Notes: a model not told the origin generated them from the sequence alone. A DNA stretch of 64,000 nucleotides from Turbatrix aceti (GCA_963969345.1 OZ017770.1:7573246-7637245); one strand, 5' to 3'. Shown: positions 53,725-64,000, counted from the first letter of the stretch. Program-made: numbers and translations.

Positions 53725-55097
53725 TTAAGCATTGACAGCAGACTTTTTGACTGACTCTGACTCTGTGCTTTTCGAGTCGTTCAGTTCAATATCTGCGTCA
53801 CTGTCTGTGGATTCCTTTACTTTGTATGGGAATGAACTGTAGACGATAACTGCGACGATAACCAAGGTGGCACCGATGAGAAAGAAGAGCGTAGGCACGT
53901 AGTTGAACACAAAAACCGATGCGATGGATCCAACGATAATGGCGATAGTAGTGGCAAATCCCTTCAAAATGTTATCCGCGTATTTGATAACAACGGAGAC
54001 AATGAGTCCGCCAACGGCCTGTACGAGGACAGCGATCCATGCGATATGGTTAAATCCATACAGCAAACCCCTGTCCAACACAGATTGATGATCCTTGATC
54101 TGAAAAAAAAACACGTTTGTGCATTCTGTGTTCTCTGATTCGGCGAATGAAGTATGTTGTTAAAAAATGACAACGCACCGCAATGAACACGCAAGCGAAA
54201 GGAATCGTCAGGAGAGAAAGCTGCATGTTCCGGACCCAAACAGAGACCGGTGATGTTTTCAAAATTTTTTCGATGTAGATTCCGGCAAAACCAGACATGC
54301 AGCACGCTCCACCGACAGAAAGAAAGCCAACAAGGTTGTTTTCATGATCCTTTTTGGCTGATTTGTCAGATTCGTTCTGTAAAGACGACAGCAATCATGC
54401 GTCATACGTCTGGAAAAACAACTTACGAAGTTAACTAGAGCGACACCGGTGATGAGAACAACAAGGGACAGCCATTGCCAGAGGGAAAGTTTGCGTTTGA
54501 GAATCGTGACAGTGAATGCAGCGGTAGTCAGGACTTTAAGTTGATAGGAAACCTTAAACACAAAAGTTATTTTTAATCACGTGGCAAGCAAGAAAAAAGC
54601 AAACAAACCATATAAGTTGTACTTTCGAGGTTAGCAATGGCAACAAGGAGTAACAAATTTTGAAGAAAGTATATTATAGCAGGGATACCCAATTTCATGA
54701 AATCCCAAAATTCCGTAATGAAGCATCTCTTTAATTCTTTCAAGGTAAGCACAACATTGCTTTCAGTTATGAAAAACAATACTGTAGCGGCAACAAATTT
54801 CATACACTCGCTGAAGAGGATGAGAACAGTTTTGGTGAACTTTTCTTCCTGTGATGACGCGTAGCGGAGTACGATAACCAGGCCAGCATTTTGTAAAACC
54901 AAAATTAAAAGGCTTAGATATTTGAGAAAGATTGCTGAAACACGCATAAATCATCACATATGAAGAGAAAAAAAAAATCAATTACCCAGAGATAATCCGC
55001 AGTACTTTTTTTGTTCCTCTGGTGGGGATGCATTAGGTACCAACATGGGTACGATCTCCTTGGAATCAGCTGCGGACGTTTCCGTCGTTGTTGTCAT
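53725..55097 (-). CDS. SLC35A-type nucleotide-sugar transporter, copy 1
   Basis: Exons 54986-55097, 54609-54934, 54427-54552, 54179-54376 and 53725-54099 join in frame; 378 aa. About ten hydrophobic segments, as in Golgi nucleotide-sugar/UMP antiporters. Family blocks visible: [84 protein letters not shown], and [17 protein letters not shown]. These fit the SLC35A2/A3 group (UDP-galactose or UDP-GlcNAc) better than SLC35A1 (CMP-sialic acid). The exact sugar cannot be read from sequence. The N-terminal 37 residues and C-terminal 40 acidic/serine-rich residues are cytosolic extensions. A paralogue lies 412 nt upstream on the same strand. Confidence 0.92.
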
Positions 55098-55509
55098 CTC
55101 CACCTTCCTATAATGTCGCAAAAATTAACCAATACAACACGGAAGTCACCGTTTCGCTGTCTGTCGCGCCTGTCAGTGATAAAGATGTGAAAAGCGTGAA
55201 ATTTGTCATACAAGTACTTTATTCAAAAATAAATACGTGTCACACGATCAATACGTATAAATATATTTTTTTTGATAAAGCTAGTTAGAAATGAGCATTT
55301 ATTGTATCCGTCACCGATTAATAAGGCAAGAACAATGAGCTAGTGGAATAGAATATTCTTTCTTCAACAAACATTACGATTGATATTTTTTGGACGCGAG
55401 CGGGAACGTTTTTTGCATGATATATGTATGACACATGACGATAACATTTGGAAAGGGTGTTGTAGGCAGTTAAACCCGGCGATAGTAAGTATTGTCTCCC
55501 GTAATTTTG
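55098..55509. other. Spacer between the two SLC35A genes
   Basis: 412 nt between the copy 2 stop and the copy 1 start, same strand. Contains AT-rich DNA only. Longer than a typical nematode operon spacer (about 100 nt). Confidence 0.5.
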
Positions 55510-56911
55510 TTAGGCTACTGGCGGAGCAGTCTCCATGCCAAGAAGCTGGAGGATAAAGGATGGGGAACTATACAGGAAGATGCTAAAGATGACAAAAGCA
55601 GTACCGATCATAAAGTAAATGTTAGGAATAAAGCCAAAGAGATAGATCGAACCGATTGTCGCCAGTATAATGGCCACACTGGTAGCAAAGTTCTTCGCAA
55701 TGTTATCCGCGTACTTGATGCAGATTGCGACGGACAGACCGCCAACGCCATACCATACAACAGCTAGCCAGACCACGCCATCGAAGCCGTACAAAAAACC
55801 GTTTTGCATTACGTTCGCACCATCCTGCACCAGGATAGCGGCAAAGCTTGCCGGAATAGCAAAAACGCCCATTTGAAGGTTACGCATCCAGATAGAGACA
55901 GGTGCCGATCCTTTGAGAATCTTTTCGAAAAATACACCGGCAAAACCGGAGATACCACAGGCCACACATGCACACGTAAAGCCTATAAAACAATGATAAT
56001 GAGCTAAAAATGATCAACGACAAAATAAAACTCACCGAAAACCGGATTCTGTTCGTGATTGACCTTTGTAGATGAGCTACTTCCCTGCAGTTGAACAAAC
56101 GATACACCCGTGAATAATATTGCCAAAGACACCCATTGAAATTTGTTTAGCTGACGCTTGAGTAAAACGACCGAGAACAGGGCGGTAGCAAAGATTTTAA
56201 GCTGAGAGACGACCTGCAATAATTTTCGTTCAGTAAATAAAAAGTGCATGTGATCATCGGGCAAACAAACCATGAACGTGGCAGCTTCGAGGTGAGAAGC
56301 GGCTGCGTAGAACAGGTTGTTTTGGACAATGTAAAGCATAGCAGGCACGCAGACTTTGAGTGTGTCCCATGGCTGACTGATGAGTTGCTGATTGATTGTA
56401 CGGAATGCCCTAAAGTCGAAGCGTTAGTTAAATATAATGCATGCCGTAGGGGATGCTATGTAAACATACCCCTTGAGGCCATTTTCTTCAGCATAGACAG
56501 CGTAAAAACAAAAAATGGCTTTTATGACTTCGGTGAAGAAGACAGCAACTGACGAGTAGAACAATTCTTTTACCTCACGGGCACGTGAATAGCGCAGAAG
56601 CAGAGTGTGGAATGAATTTTGAAAAACGAGCCAGACAAGCACAATGACTTTGATATTGTTGCCGCTGAAGCCCATCTTTTCCCGTCGAATCTCGACATTT
56701 TTCTATAAAAGAGACACTTATATAACTCAGAAAGCGGGTGGATTTGCAGTATCCGGAACGCAAAGTAACGATCTTATCAGATAAAAACTTTCAAATAGGA
56801 AGAACTTACGGATTGAGGAAGAATGTGTTGAGGAAAGAGGGCTCGACCATCGCCGCCATTGTTTTCGATGTCGCCAAATAGTGGCTTCTTCTCGATATCG
56901 TTCAAACCCAT
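55510..56911 (-). CDS. SLC35A-type nucleotide-sugar transporter, copy 2
   Basis: Exons 56810-56911, 56470-56702, 56271-56409, 56036-56213 and 55510-55982 join in frame; 374 aa. Same fold and landmark blocks as copy 1: FHTLLLRYSRAREVKELFY, LYIVQNNLFYAAASHLEAAT, VVSQLKIFATALF, SGFAGVFFEKILKG, SIWMRNLQMG and KYADNIAKNFATSVAIILAT. The two copies share the intron after the ATYM/ATFM position and after ...VNF/VFG, so they derive from one duplicated gene. Sequence similarity between the copies is moderate, so the duplication is old or one copy diverged quickly. Substrate not assignable beyond UDP-sugar. The 34-residue first exon is acidic and cytosolic. Confidence 0.92.
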
Positions 56912-57840
56912 ATGAAAACTGTCGAAAAATCAGAATAAGTCAACGGACAACGCATTCGCACTCTGAATGCAGGGGGCTTATGTAGACAGATAAATTTTGA
57001 CGTTGGCAACTGGCAACTCGCCAGATGAACGTCACAACGCAACGTGCTTACTGCGTTTCCGCTCACACACCGCGAACAATGAAAATGATTTGGTGTAGAT
57101 GCGCGGTTGGCGATATGAGCGTGCGCGCGCATTTCAAATGTGTTGTGCAGCTGCTTCGCTTTACTTTGCGTAAAAGCGTTGAATTGCTTGCCTTGCCTTG
57201 AACAGAATGTGCTTTTCAATCAATTGATTTTTTTGTTGAAACAAAACAAAACGGAACCCATATATACAGAAAAACGATACGTTTCAAATATACATATATA
57301 TATATATCTGGCAGCATGTACGTGCAATCCATTTTTCACTCGTAATCTGTGTCAACAAAAGAGCGTACAATGCTATCTGGCCGCTACTTGAGACTATGTT
57401 CAGACTGACCTTATATTCTGGCAATTGGTGCTACTCAACTTTGACTTCCCAGTCAGTAGCAGTCCATCCCCTGCATCTTTGAGACTGCACCAGTCGCCAG
57501 ACCTTTTTAGTGATGCACGTGTGATCAGACCATCATACCTTGTCTATTTTTTAACCCCTCGACCTTTGCACCATTTTCTCGAATCTTTTTTTTCATGCAA
57601 CGAAGCGCGATGGTGTACTATGATTTCCACTTTTTTGGGTGGCGAGATGTTGTCGTACGGCCACTGCGTGATATAGAATGGTTACACACCTCCTTCCCTT
57701 TATTATTATCACTCCACGATAGCAAATTGTTTGTTTTACAGAAGAAGTAATTAGGTGGCGTGAGATGTGACTGCTGATATTTGTATATAATCCATTTGAA
57801 TATCGGTTGTAATTCTCTTTGTAAATTTCCAGGGCTCAAA
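56912..57840. other. Divergent intergenic region
   Basis: About 930 nt between SLC35A copy 2 (-) and the first elongase gene (+). A TA repeat lies near 57293-57307. The acceptor TTTCCAG ending at 57832, eight bases before the elongase ATG, marks a 5' UTR intron or trans-splice site. Confidence 0.5.
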
Positions 57841-58804
57841 ATGGCAGCCACCCTCAATGGCAGCGCATCCGTCAGCGTCGGTGATATTCTTTTTGCCTCC
57901 GATTGGGATATCAATCGAACCATGACATTCATGCATGCCTGGGTGCCGACTTCGTTGTACGTGACTGGCGCCTATCTTGCCATGGTGTTCGGTGGTCAGA
58001 GATTAATGAAGCACCGCAATCCCGTTGATGGACAGTACATGGATTACACCCTTGCTGCTTGGAATTTCATGTTTTCATTCTTCAGCGGCTTTGCTGCATA
58101 TCGATTGATCCCTGAGCTGTTTTGGGCCCTCAAAAATTTGGGTTTTGTTGGTGAGTCTAACTAAAGACCAGATAATTAATATTATATTTTTTTATTTACG
58201 CACGTGATCTTTAGGTTCGTATTGCTATAATGCCGATTATTATACTGATCCGCTTACTGGCTACTGGGGCTGGATGTTCGTCATGTCTAAGGCACCTGAA
58301 CTCGGTGATACCATGTTTTTGGTTCTGCGAAAGCGGCCGATTATCTTCATGCACTGGTATCATCATGCTCTCACGTTTTTGTACGCGCAGATTACGTACA
58401 ACGAAACCCAGGCATGGTGCCGATGGAGTTTGGCTCTCAACTTGACTGTTCACACCATCATGTATTTGTGAGTTTATACATTTTTATAAAATCACCCAGT
58501 GATGATTGCAATTTTATTTAGCTACTTTGGCATCCGCGCTCTGCGATACAAGACGCACAATCTCGTCGCCAAGTTCATTACGACCATTCAAATCGTTCAA
58601 TTTGTTATTAGTTGTTATATCTTCGGTCACCTCGTCCTTATCAAGTCGACCAATTCCGTTCCTGACTGCACTGTGAGCTGGAACGTGCTTTCCATCGGCG
58701 CCGTCATGTATCTGAGCTACCTGTACCTCTTTGCACAGTTCTTCTACAAAGCCTACATCGCTAAGCGGCATCCAGGCAAGGAAGCCACAAAGAAAGTTGA
58801 GTAA
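57841..58804 (+). CDS. ELO family very-long-chain fatty acid elongase, copy 1
   Basis: Exons 57841-58150, 58215-58467 and 58522-58804 join in frame; 281 aa. This is the 3-ketoacyl-CoA synthase of the ER elongation cycle. The catalytic histidine box reads HWYHH, preceded by the conserved SKAPELGDTMFLVLRKRP block and followed by NLTVHTIMYLYF. Seven hydrophobic segments fit the family. The HWYHH box with LRKRPIIFMHWYHH is most like ELOVL3/6 (C. elegans ELO-3/5/6 type). The C-terminus ends in a lysine-rich ER-retention-like signal (KEATKKVE). The third exon starts at a position equivalent to that of copy 2 (VHTIMY|F versus VHAFMY|S). Confidence 0.94.
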
Positions 58805-59184
58805 ATTATTTTAATCGACTGTTTTTTTGTTTTTTTTTGTAATTGTATAATGAACCAGTATGAAATTGTTAGTAAAAAATTAGGCAGTGTTCGGGGGGAT
58901 TTTTACTTCCCAGTGCGTGCGTCCGACTCCTGAAGGAAGGTGTAACGTAGAGGAAGTGTCTGGGACGAGAATTACCACCGAGCAACCAGTTGGTGACCAA
59001 GTTTAAAGCATTGAGGATGTCTGGCAGCACGATGAAACCGAAAGTGCACAAATGTGCGGGCTATTTGGATTTCTAGTTAAACAAGCCGAGCTCAGCTGCA
59101 GGCTAGGCTGCTGTTGGATAAGCAGTTGTCTTCCCGATCCTTCGAGAGCTTCCTTCGAGTCAATATTTTTTTTGCTGTTGTACT
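58805..59184. other. Intergenic, nothing recognised
   Basis: 380 nt between the elongase stop and the SMYD start, same strand. Confidence 0.5.
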
Positions 59185-60905
59185 ATGGCCAATTCCGACG
59201 ACGTCAAGAAGGCTACAGAATCGGACGTGAATAACGGCACTGTTCCAGCCACCGATGCCGTTGCCGATCCTCCGATTGAATTTCACGATAACTTCAAGGA
59301 AAACGATCCTCTGCTTAATTCCAAGGAATCGCCACTTTACAACGTCGATCCCAATGCATTTCAAGGAATTCAAACGAGCTATGAGCGGGTTCGACTCTTT
59401 GACAACCCTTTTGTGGCAATTGTGATGAATACCAAAATTGACAAGTACTGCTCGTATTGCCTCCGGCTTCCCGAGTACAACAAGGAACTTCTGCACTGTG
59501 GAGCGTGCAATTTTGCCCGGTATTGCAACAAGGATTGTCAGAGATTAGCATGGAAAGTTCATCGCAACGAATGCCGGCGATTGGGCGGTGTTTTTCCGAA
59601 TCTGCCGCTTACGGAAGTCCTTTTCCTTAGCCGGATCATCGATAAGGTTATTTTCCTCGAAGAATATGGTGACAAGTTTGGCTGGGAAAGAATCAGGCGC
59701 TTCGATGAATTGCTAGGCCACAAAGAAGAGATCAAGAACACTGCTGACAAAATGGAACACTTTGAAAAACTTTGTCAAAAAATGGCATTGTTCAGAAAAG
59801 ACGAAATGATCGATAAGGGAAAGTTTTTTGACATTTTCTGCAAGACTGCTATCAACTCCCACAGCATTCACACGAATGCCGGCGACGAAATTGGTATTGC
59901 CCTCGACCTGGGTGTCTCGCAGTATGATCACAGCTGCAGACCCAACGGAACTATGGTTTTCGATGGTTTCAAAGTTTACTTGCGACCTCTCAGCCAGGAA
60001 ATCAGCCCTTACGACATAAATAAGACGTTTATCAGCTATATAGACGTCGGGCGATCCAAGTAAGCACAAATACGTGGAACCACGAAAAAAATGTTTTCGT
60101 TTTTTTTAGGTACCAGCGGAGGAAGGAGCTTAAAATTAAGTGGTATTTTGACTGCCACTGCGAAAGATGTCTGGATCCGGAAGATGATATTTTGACTAGT
60201 ATCAAGTGTACCAACAAAGATTGCGATGAACCGTTGATAACCGCGGAGGACGCTGAACCAAAGTCCATCGAATGTCCAAAGTGCAAGGCCGTCGCATCCA
60301 AGGAGTACGTCGAAGAAGCACAAAAGTTGATGCTCACCCTTCCGGTCAGGTTTAATGCCGATGAAAAAACTGATGAGGTTAAGGCGAAGCTTGAAAAGGC
60401 GGAAAAAATTCTTCATCCCCGAAACATTTATGTTTGTCGTTTACAAACTGCGCTGTTTCATTTCAGCGGAACGCTCGTGGTTGGTTTTTTTTCTTGTAAT
60501 GCAGCAGAAAGATAATTAACGCATTTTGATCTTTAGGACAAAATGCCGGAAATGCAGAAAACCGTTTTTGAAAACTACAAGCGATGCTTCCCCGCGATGG
60601 ATCGTCACAACGGTTTTCAACTCATAAATATCGCGCGAGCGTTGGTTGAGTCGGATCAGCGAAAGGAAGCTGTGCCTTACGTCTTCGATGCAATGAACAT
60701 TTTTGAAGTCTGCTTTGGCATGGAACACCCGTACTACCTCCAAACAATCGCGCTCTGGACCTATCTCGACAAAAACATTGAGAAAACAAATGAAGAACTC
60801 TACCAGCTGATGACATTCGACAACACGCGTCCCGTTGATATTTCTTCGCTTCTCGGCACGCCAACATCGTTACCCGAGCTTCCACCTCCGGCTATTCAAG
60901 CTTAA
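59185..60905 (+). CDS. SMYD family SET-MYND domain protein
   Basis: Exons 59185-60059, 60110-60476 and 60537-60905 join in frame; 536 aa. MYND zinc finger at about residues 89-130 (KYCSYC, LHCGAC, ARYCNKDCQRLAWKVHRNEC). The SET core follows, with SQYDHSCRPNGTMVF (the N-H-S-C/D-H-S-C class cofactor motif) and ISYIDVG, then the post-SET cysteines (FDCHCERCLD). The C-terminal half is helical/TPR-like with FEVCFGMEHPYYL. SMYD proteins methylate lysines on histones or cytosolic proteins. The first SET half normally lies before the MYND finger (the GRG/G-x-G cofactor loop); here that stretch is weak (residues about 55-80), so catalytic activity is not assured. The first exon is the longest in the window (875 nt). 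AATAAA at 60960-60965. Confidence 0.92.
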
Positions 60906-60959
60906 TAACAACAATAACATATGTTGCTTTACAAGATGCATAACATTTGTAGTTTATGC

Positions 60960-60965
60960 AATAAA
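60960..60965 (+). terminator. Polyadenylation signal AATAAA (SMYD gene)
   Basis: AATAAA 55 nt after the SMYD stop codon on the coding strand. Confidence 0.65.
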
Positions 60966-61268
60966 CATACAAGTTCGCGATGATGCATCATGATTGACAG
61001 AGTAGTATAGCGCGAATGTGGCGTGATTCCTGTCCAAACTTATACCTCTTTCAACGATTGCGAGTACAGAGAGAATAAATGCATTTTCGTTTGGTGCATT
61101 ATGCGTCTGCGTCTGGCGTAGCGAGAATAGTGCAAACGATGAGACAAACTTTTTTTTGTCCTAGTTATGAAGTGAAAGTGTCTGCGTTTTTTCATTTACT
61201 GAGTGTCATTTGCGATTATTGCCGTGCAGGTGTAGTCTTGTTATCCTCTCAAATATTTTTTAGGTAAA
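60966..61268. other. Short spacer upstream of the second elongase
   Basis: 303 nt without a recognised gene. The acceptor ATTTTTTAG ending at 61263, five bases before the ATG, suggests leader splicing of the downstream gene. Confidence 0.5.
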
Positions 61269-62310
61269 ATGGCGGATCTGGACGTCGAGGCTATAAAGAA
61301 GAACTTGTCCGAGTTCAAACTCGATGGCAGCAGGCTGTTGACCATCCTCGCCGCTCCGAAGTTCGACGAGCCTGCTGCCAAGCGGTGGATTGATGATCAC
61401 TTTTACCTCACTCTCCAGGTTAGTCACACATTATGTATAGAGTGCGCGATGTAGTCAGACACTTCGCGCGCACCAAATACCTTTTTTGTTTGTTTGTTTG
61501 AGGCTCACGATCTGTCAAAAACAATATGTTTTAGCTCTCCCTTGCCTATGTCATCGTCGTGTTCGGCACGAAATTTTTGATGCGGAATCGTCAGCCGTTT
61601 TCCCTCTTTGTACCTCTCAACGCCTGGAATCTCTTTCTTGCCCTCTTCTCGATCATCGGAACCATCAAGCTCACCCCAGAATTCTTCGGTACTCTCGCCA
61701 ACGAAGGCTTTGTCAGCTCGTACTGTAAAGTCGGTGGATTCACGTCTGGAGACCATGGATATTGGGTGTACCTCTTTATTCTGTCAAAAACCGTCGAGCT
61801 CGTCGATACCGTGTTCCTCGTCCTCAGAAAACGTCCCCTCATGTTCCTTCACTGGTATCACCACATCCTCACCATGATTTACGCCTTTTATTCGTACCCG
61901 ATTTCTCCCGGCTTCAACCGTTGGGGCATCTACCTTAATTTCTTCGTCCATGCTTTCATGTACAGGTATGAAGAGATTTTTATCCCCCATTATCCGTAAT
62001 TTGAAATGACGAATTTTTTAGCTATTACTTTTTGCGTTCGATGAAAATCTCGGTCCCCGGCTTCGTCGCGAAGGTCATTACGACACTCCAGATTTTGCAA
62101 TTTGTCGTGAGCGTCGCAATCCTGGCTCATCTCGGCACGCTTATTTACGTCCGTGGCGTTGAATGCGATTTCCAACCACGCGTGTTTGCCCTCGCTACCT
62201 TCATGGATGTCACTTACCTTATCCTCTTCATCAACTTCTTCCTTCAGTCCTACATTTTCCGAGGAGGTAAGGATAAGTACAAGCAGAAGAAAACCGAGAA
62301 GACGCAATAG
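61269..62310 (+). CDS. ELO family very-long-chain fatty acid elongase, copy 2
   Basis: Exons 61269-61418, 61535-61965 and 62022-62310 join in frame; 289 aa. Histidine box HWYHH, preceded by SKTVELVDTVFLVLRKRP and followed by NFFVHAFMYSYYF. Seven hydrophobic segments. Same ELOVL3/6-like class as the gene at 57.8 kb. The C-terminus is lysine-rich (KYKQKKTEKTQ), consistent with ER retention. Compared with copy 1 it has a longer soluble N-terminus (about 35 aa) and an extra intron after TLQ. AATAAA at 62352-62357. Confidence 0.94.
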
Positions 62311-62351
62311 TGAGCTTTGGTTGTCCGTTTTGGTTTTTTTTTGCATAGAGA

Positions 62352-62357
62352 AATAAA
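62352..62357 (+). terminator. Polyadenylation signal AATAAA (second elongase)
   Basis: AATAAA 42 nt after the stop codon. Confidence 0.65.
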
Positions 62358-62378
62358 TAGTATATAAATTCTTGATTG

Positions 62379-62394
62379 TCGTACGATCGTACGA
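62379..62394. repeat. Perfect 16-bp palindrome
   Basis: TCGTACGATCGTACGA equals its own reverse complement and is built from an overlapping CGTACGAT unit. It lies about 20 nt past the elongase polyadenylation signal. Confidence 0.85.
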
Positions 62395-63611
62395 TCTTGT
62401 CTGACACCACGATTAACTTTTTTTGTATAACATGCATGTGCTATGCTCCTGTCAAGAAGCACTACATTGTCAAATAGTGCCTCAACTGGAACATGCAGTT
62501 TCAATGATTTTGTCCGTCTGTAGCGGACTAATTAATGACAATTGGTCACGTACTACATTCATGTTGCACACCATAATGGCCAGACTGTTAAAACACACGG
62601 AATGCGATGTATGTAAGCCCGAACTGATGTAAGATTGTGACATTGAAAAGAATGCATAGTACCTGTTGGAAAAAAACGTGTCAATTTGTCGTTATTTTAA
62701 TTTAAGAAGATATTAAAAAAATTTGACTACATTAAAAGTGGACCCTAGACTTGGATAGGGAAGAAGAACTAACAATCAACTAACAGACTGTTTACACGTC
62801 AAATGAATAATATTTTGTGTTGTATTGTAGGAACGTTCACAATAAGGCGTCTCACCATAAGGCATTTTCCCCTAGGAACGGTCACCATTACCGGGGGTTC
62901 CCCATACGGATCGTTTATCATACACGCATTTTACCATAAGGCGATTCACCATATCATCAGGTATAAGAAATTTTTTTTGGAGCAAATTTGAGGTTTAGTG
63001 ACATCTCAGATTATGAAAAAAGTAAATTTTTTAAAAAATAGTACTGATTGTGGGTTTTCGTAAGCGCTAAAGCTGACTGTAACGTTGCCAAGGTTCTCAA
63101 AATGCTATATCACAAAATATTTACATTTATTTTTATTTTTCTTTGAGTAGCGGGGAAACCGTCGAAGATGTCAACAACAACGAAAGAGAATGAACTACTT
63201 ACTGTTTGGAAAACACACTTTTGTTTCCCGGTTGAAAGCTTAGCTGGCACTGATTGGCTTGTTCTTTGTTATTTTTAGCTTGCCTGAACGCCCAACAGGT
63301 TCATCTACACTAATGTATTTATGTTAGGTATTCATGGTTCTTGGCCCTTGGCAAAGGTTCTGCACCGAAACTTGATTTTCGAACAGTTTTATGCAGTTTT
63401 TAAATTTTTCGATACTCTAAGTTTTCATTGATTACCGCTAGAATCGCGAGCTGTGCATGCATGTGCGGCCATTTTAGAATTGCCGGCTTGAACAAAAGCT
63501 ATTCGTACTAGAACACTGTGCACATGCTTGCATCATCTGTGCAGATCGGTAAACTAGGCCGCGCAGGACTTCCCTCTCCGTTCCAATCGTGCTGTGCCAT
63601 CTGTTGATTTA
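62395..63611. other. Intergenic region with degenerate repeats
   Basis: About 1.2 kb with no supported gene. Includes a cluster of degenerate repeats (62830-62962). ORFs 62423-62632 and 62803-62991 fall on repeats or simple sequence and are not called. Confidence 0.5.
62830..62962 (+). repeat. Cluster of degenerate CACCATAAGGC-type repeats
   Basis: Units ttcacaataaggcg (62836-62849), ctcaccataaggca (62851-62864), a diverged copy around 62881-62890 (gtcaccatta) and ttaccataaggcg (62931-62943), followed by ttcaccat (62945-62952). The consensus is about 13-15 bp with imperfect spacing, so this resembles a decayed minisatellite or a fragment of a repeat family. Confidence 0.6.
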
Positions 63612-64000
63612 CAGGGTGCGGCAAAAGTTTGGAATGTTTTTTTCCCGTCAATCGCGCCAAAAAATGGTACGTATTGGCGGAATGATTTGTGCCCTATTAA
63701 ATTCTGCGTAGTTTTTTGTCCCTGTTAGTGTTTTTTCGTCCCGATATATTTATCTTATCCCGTTGCTTTTAAATCAGAAACACACACACCGCGATTTTGG
63801 AGCTGTTTTGCAAAAGTCACAGGCAATTTGAGATCGTTCGTTTGCTCCATGTTTTTCAATCAGGGGTTTCCAAAGCGATTACGCGTTTCAAGGAGCTTAG
63901 TCATGATGATGACCGTCCAAAACGGGAAAAGCCCCCGAATGCCAACACCCGGAGGAATTGCAGCATCATCAAAAAGCGAATTCACCGAAATTGGACTACC
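63612..64000 (+). mobile_element. Tc1/mariner-type transposon, left end, cut by the window edge
   Basis: A TA dinucleotide (63610-63611), the target of Tc1/mariner elements, is followed by CAGGGTGCGGCAAAAGTTTG, which has the look of a terminal inverted repeat of this superfamily. A transposase-like reading frame begins about 160 nt inside. The right end and the second inverted repeat lie outside the window, so completeness cannot be judged. Confidence 0.7.
63773..64000 (+). CDS. Tc1/mariner transposase N-terminal part (partial)
   Basis: Open frame from 63773 to the window edge, at least 76 codons. The translation contains AILELFCKSHRQFEIVRLL, then VSKAITRFKEL, DDDRPKREKPP and IIKKRIHRNW. This is the paired-like helix-turn-helix DNA-binding region with the GRPR-type linker (here DRPKREKP) and second HTH of Tc1/mariner transposases. 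The DDE catalytic domain would lie past 64000. No clear ATG was found at the start of the frame, so it may be decayed at the 5' end or begin upstream after a frameshift. Confidence 0.7.
   Translation, partial: MRNTHTAILELFCKSHRQFEIVRLLHVFQSGVSKAITRFKELSHDDDRPKREKPPNANTRRNCSIIKKRIHRNWTT

Overview
The window is nuclear DNA of a nematode. Exons are small (42-875 nt, most 50-450), most introns are about 45-75 nt, and 3' splice sites read TTTTTAG or TTTCAG. Every multi-exon model below was assembled by hand and closes in frame from exon to exon, apart from one break in nucleobindin. One gene carries a major-sperm-protein (MSP) domain, a hallmark of nematodes, and the nuclear receptor has the nematode-type CNGCKTFF P-box. 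The very T-rich TAG acceptors and many GTTTG donors differ from Caenorhabditis; a basal (clade I-like) nematode is possible but is only a guess. No prokaryotic features, CRISPR arrays or convincing tRNA/rRNA genes were seen.

Layout. 0.3-4.9 kb (-): PAR-3 polarity scaffold, 5' end not found. 7.5-8.6 kb (+): TMEM127-like four-pass protein. 9.7-10.8 kb (+): single-pass receptor with one TNFR-type cysteine-rich repeat. 12.7-13.8 kb (+): fibroblast growth factor. 14.2-15.3 kb (-): two-pore potassium channel-like protein with both selectivity filters altered. 16.3-17.0 kb (+): MSP-domain protein, convergent with 17.1-23.6 kb (-): NALCN/NCA sodium-leak channel (18 exons, 1,847 aa). 24.9-26.7 kb (-): SLC17A9/VNUT-like transporter. 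27.0-27.8 kb (+): ZFAND2/AIP-1 AN1 zinc-finger protein. 28.9-31.0 kb (+): STIM calcium sensor. 32.6-34.3 kb (+): engrailed homeobox. 37.7-40.0 kb (+): HNF4-type nuclear receptor. 40.6-42.4 kb (-): SLC7 amino-acid exchanger. 43.1-44.2 kb (-): homocysteine S-methyltransferase. 44.4-51.2 kb (-): Caskin (ankyrin-SH3-SAM-SAM). 51.7-53.3 kb (-): nucleobindin with an apparent one-base frameshift. 53.7-55.1 and 55.5-56.9 kb (-): two SLC35A nucleotide-sugar transporters. 57.8-58.8 and 61.3-62.3 kb (+): two fatty-acid elongases flanking a SMYD SET-MYND gene (59.2-60.9 kb). 63.6-64.0 kb: left end of a Tc1/mariner transposon that runs off the window.

The genes do not form one pathway. They are ordinary, mostly single-copy animal genes: membrane excitability (NALCN, K2P-like), calcium handling (STIM, nucleobindin), signalling (FGF, TNFR-like), scaffolds (PAR-3, Caskin), transcription (engrailed, NHR), transporters and lipid or one-carbon metabolism. 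No obviously new multi-gene system is visible. The strongest oddities are the K2P-like channel without the G-Y/F-G signature in either pore, the broken frame in nucleobindin, the small TNFR-like receptor, and the frequent GTTTG 5' splice sites.
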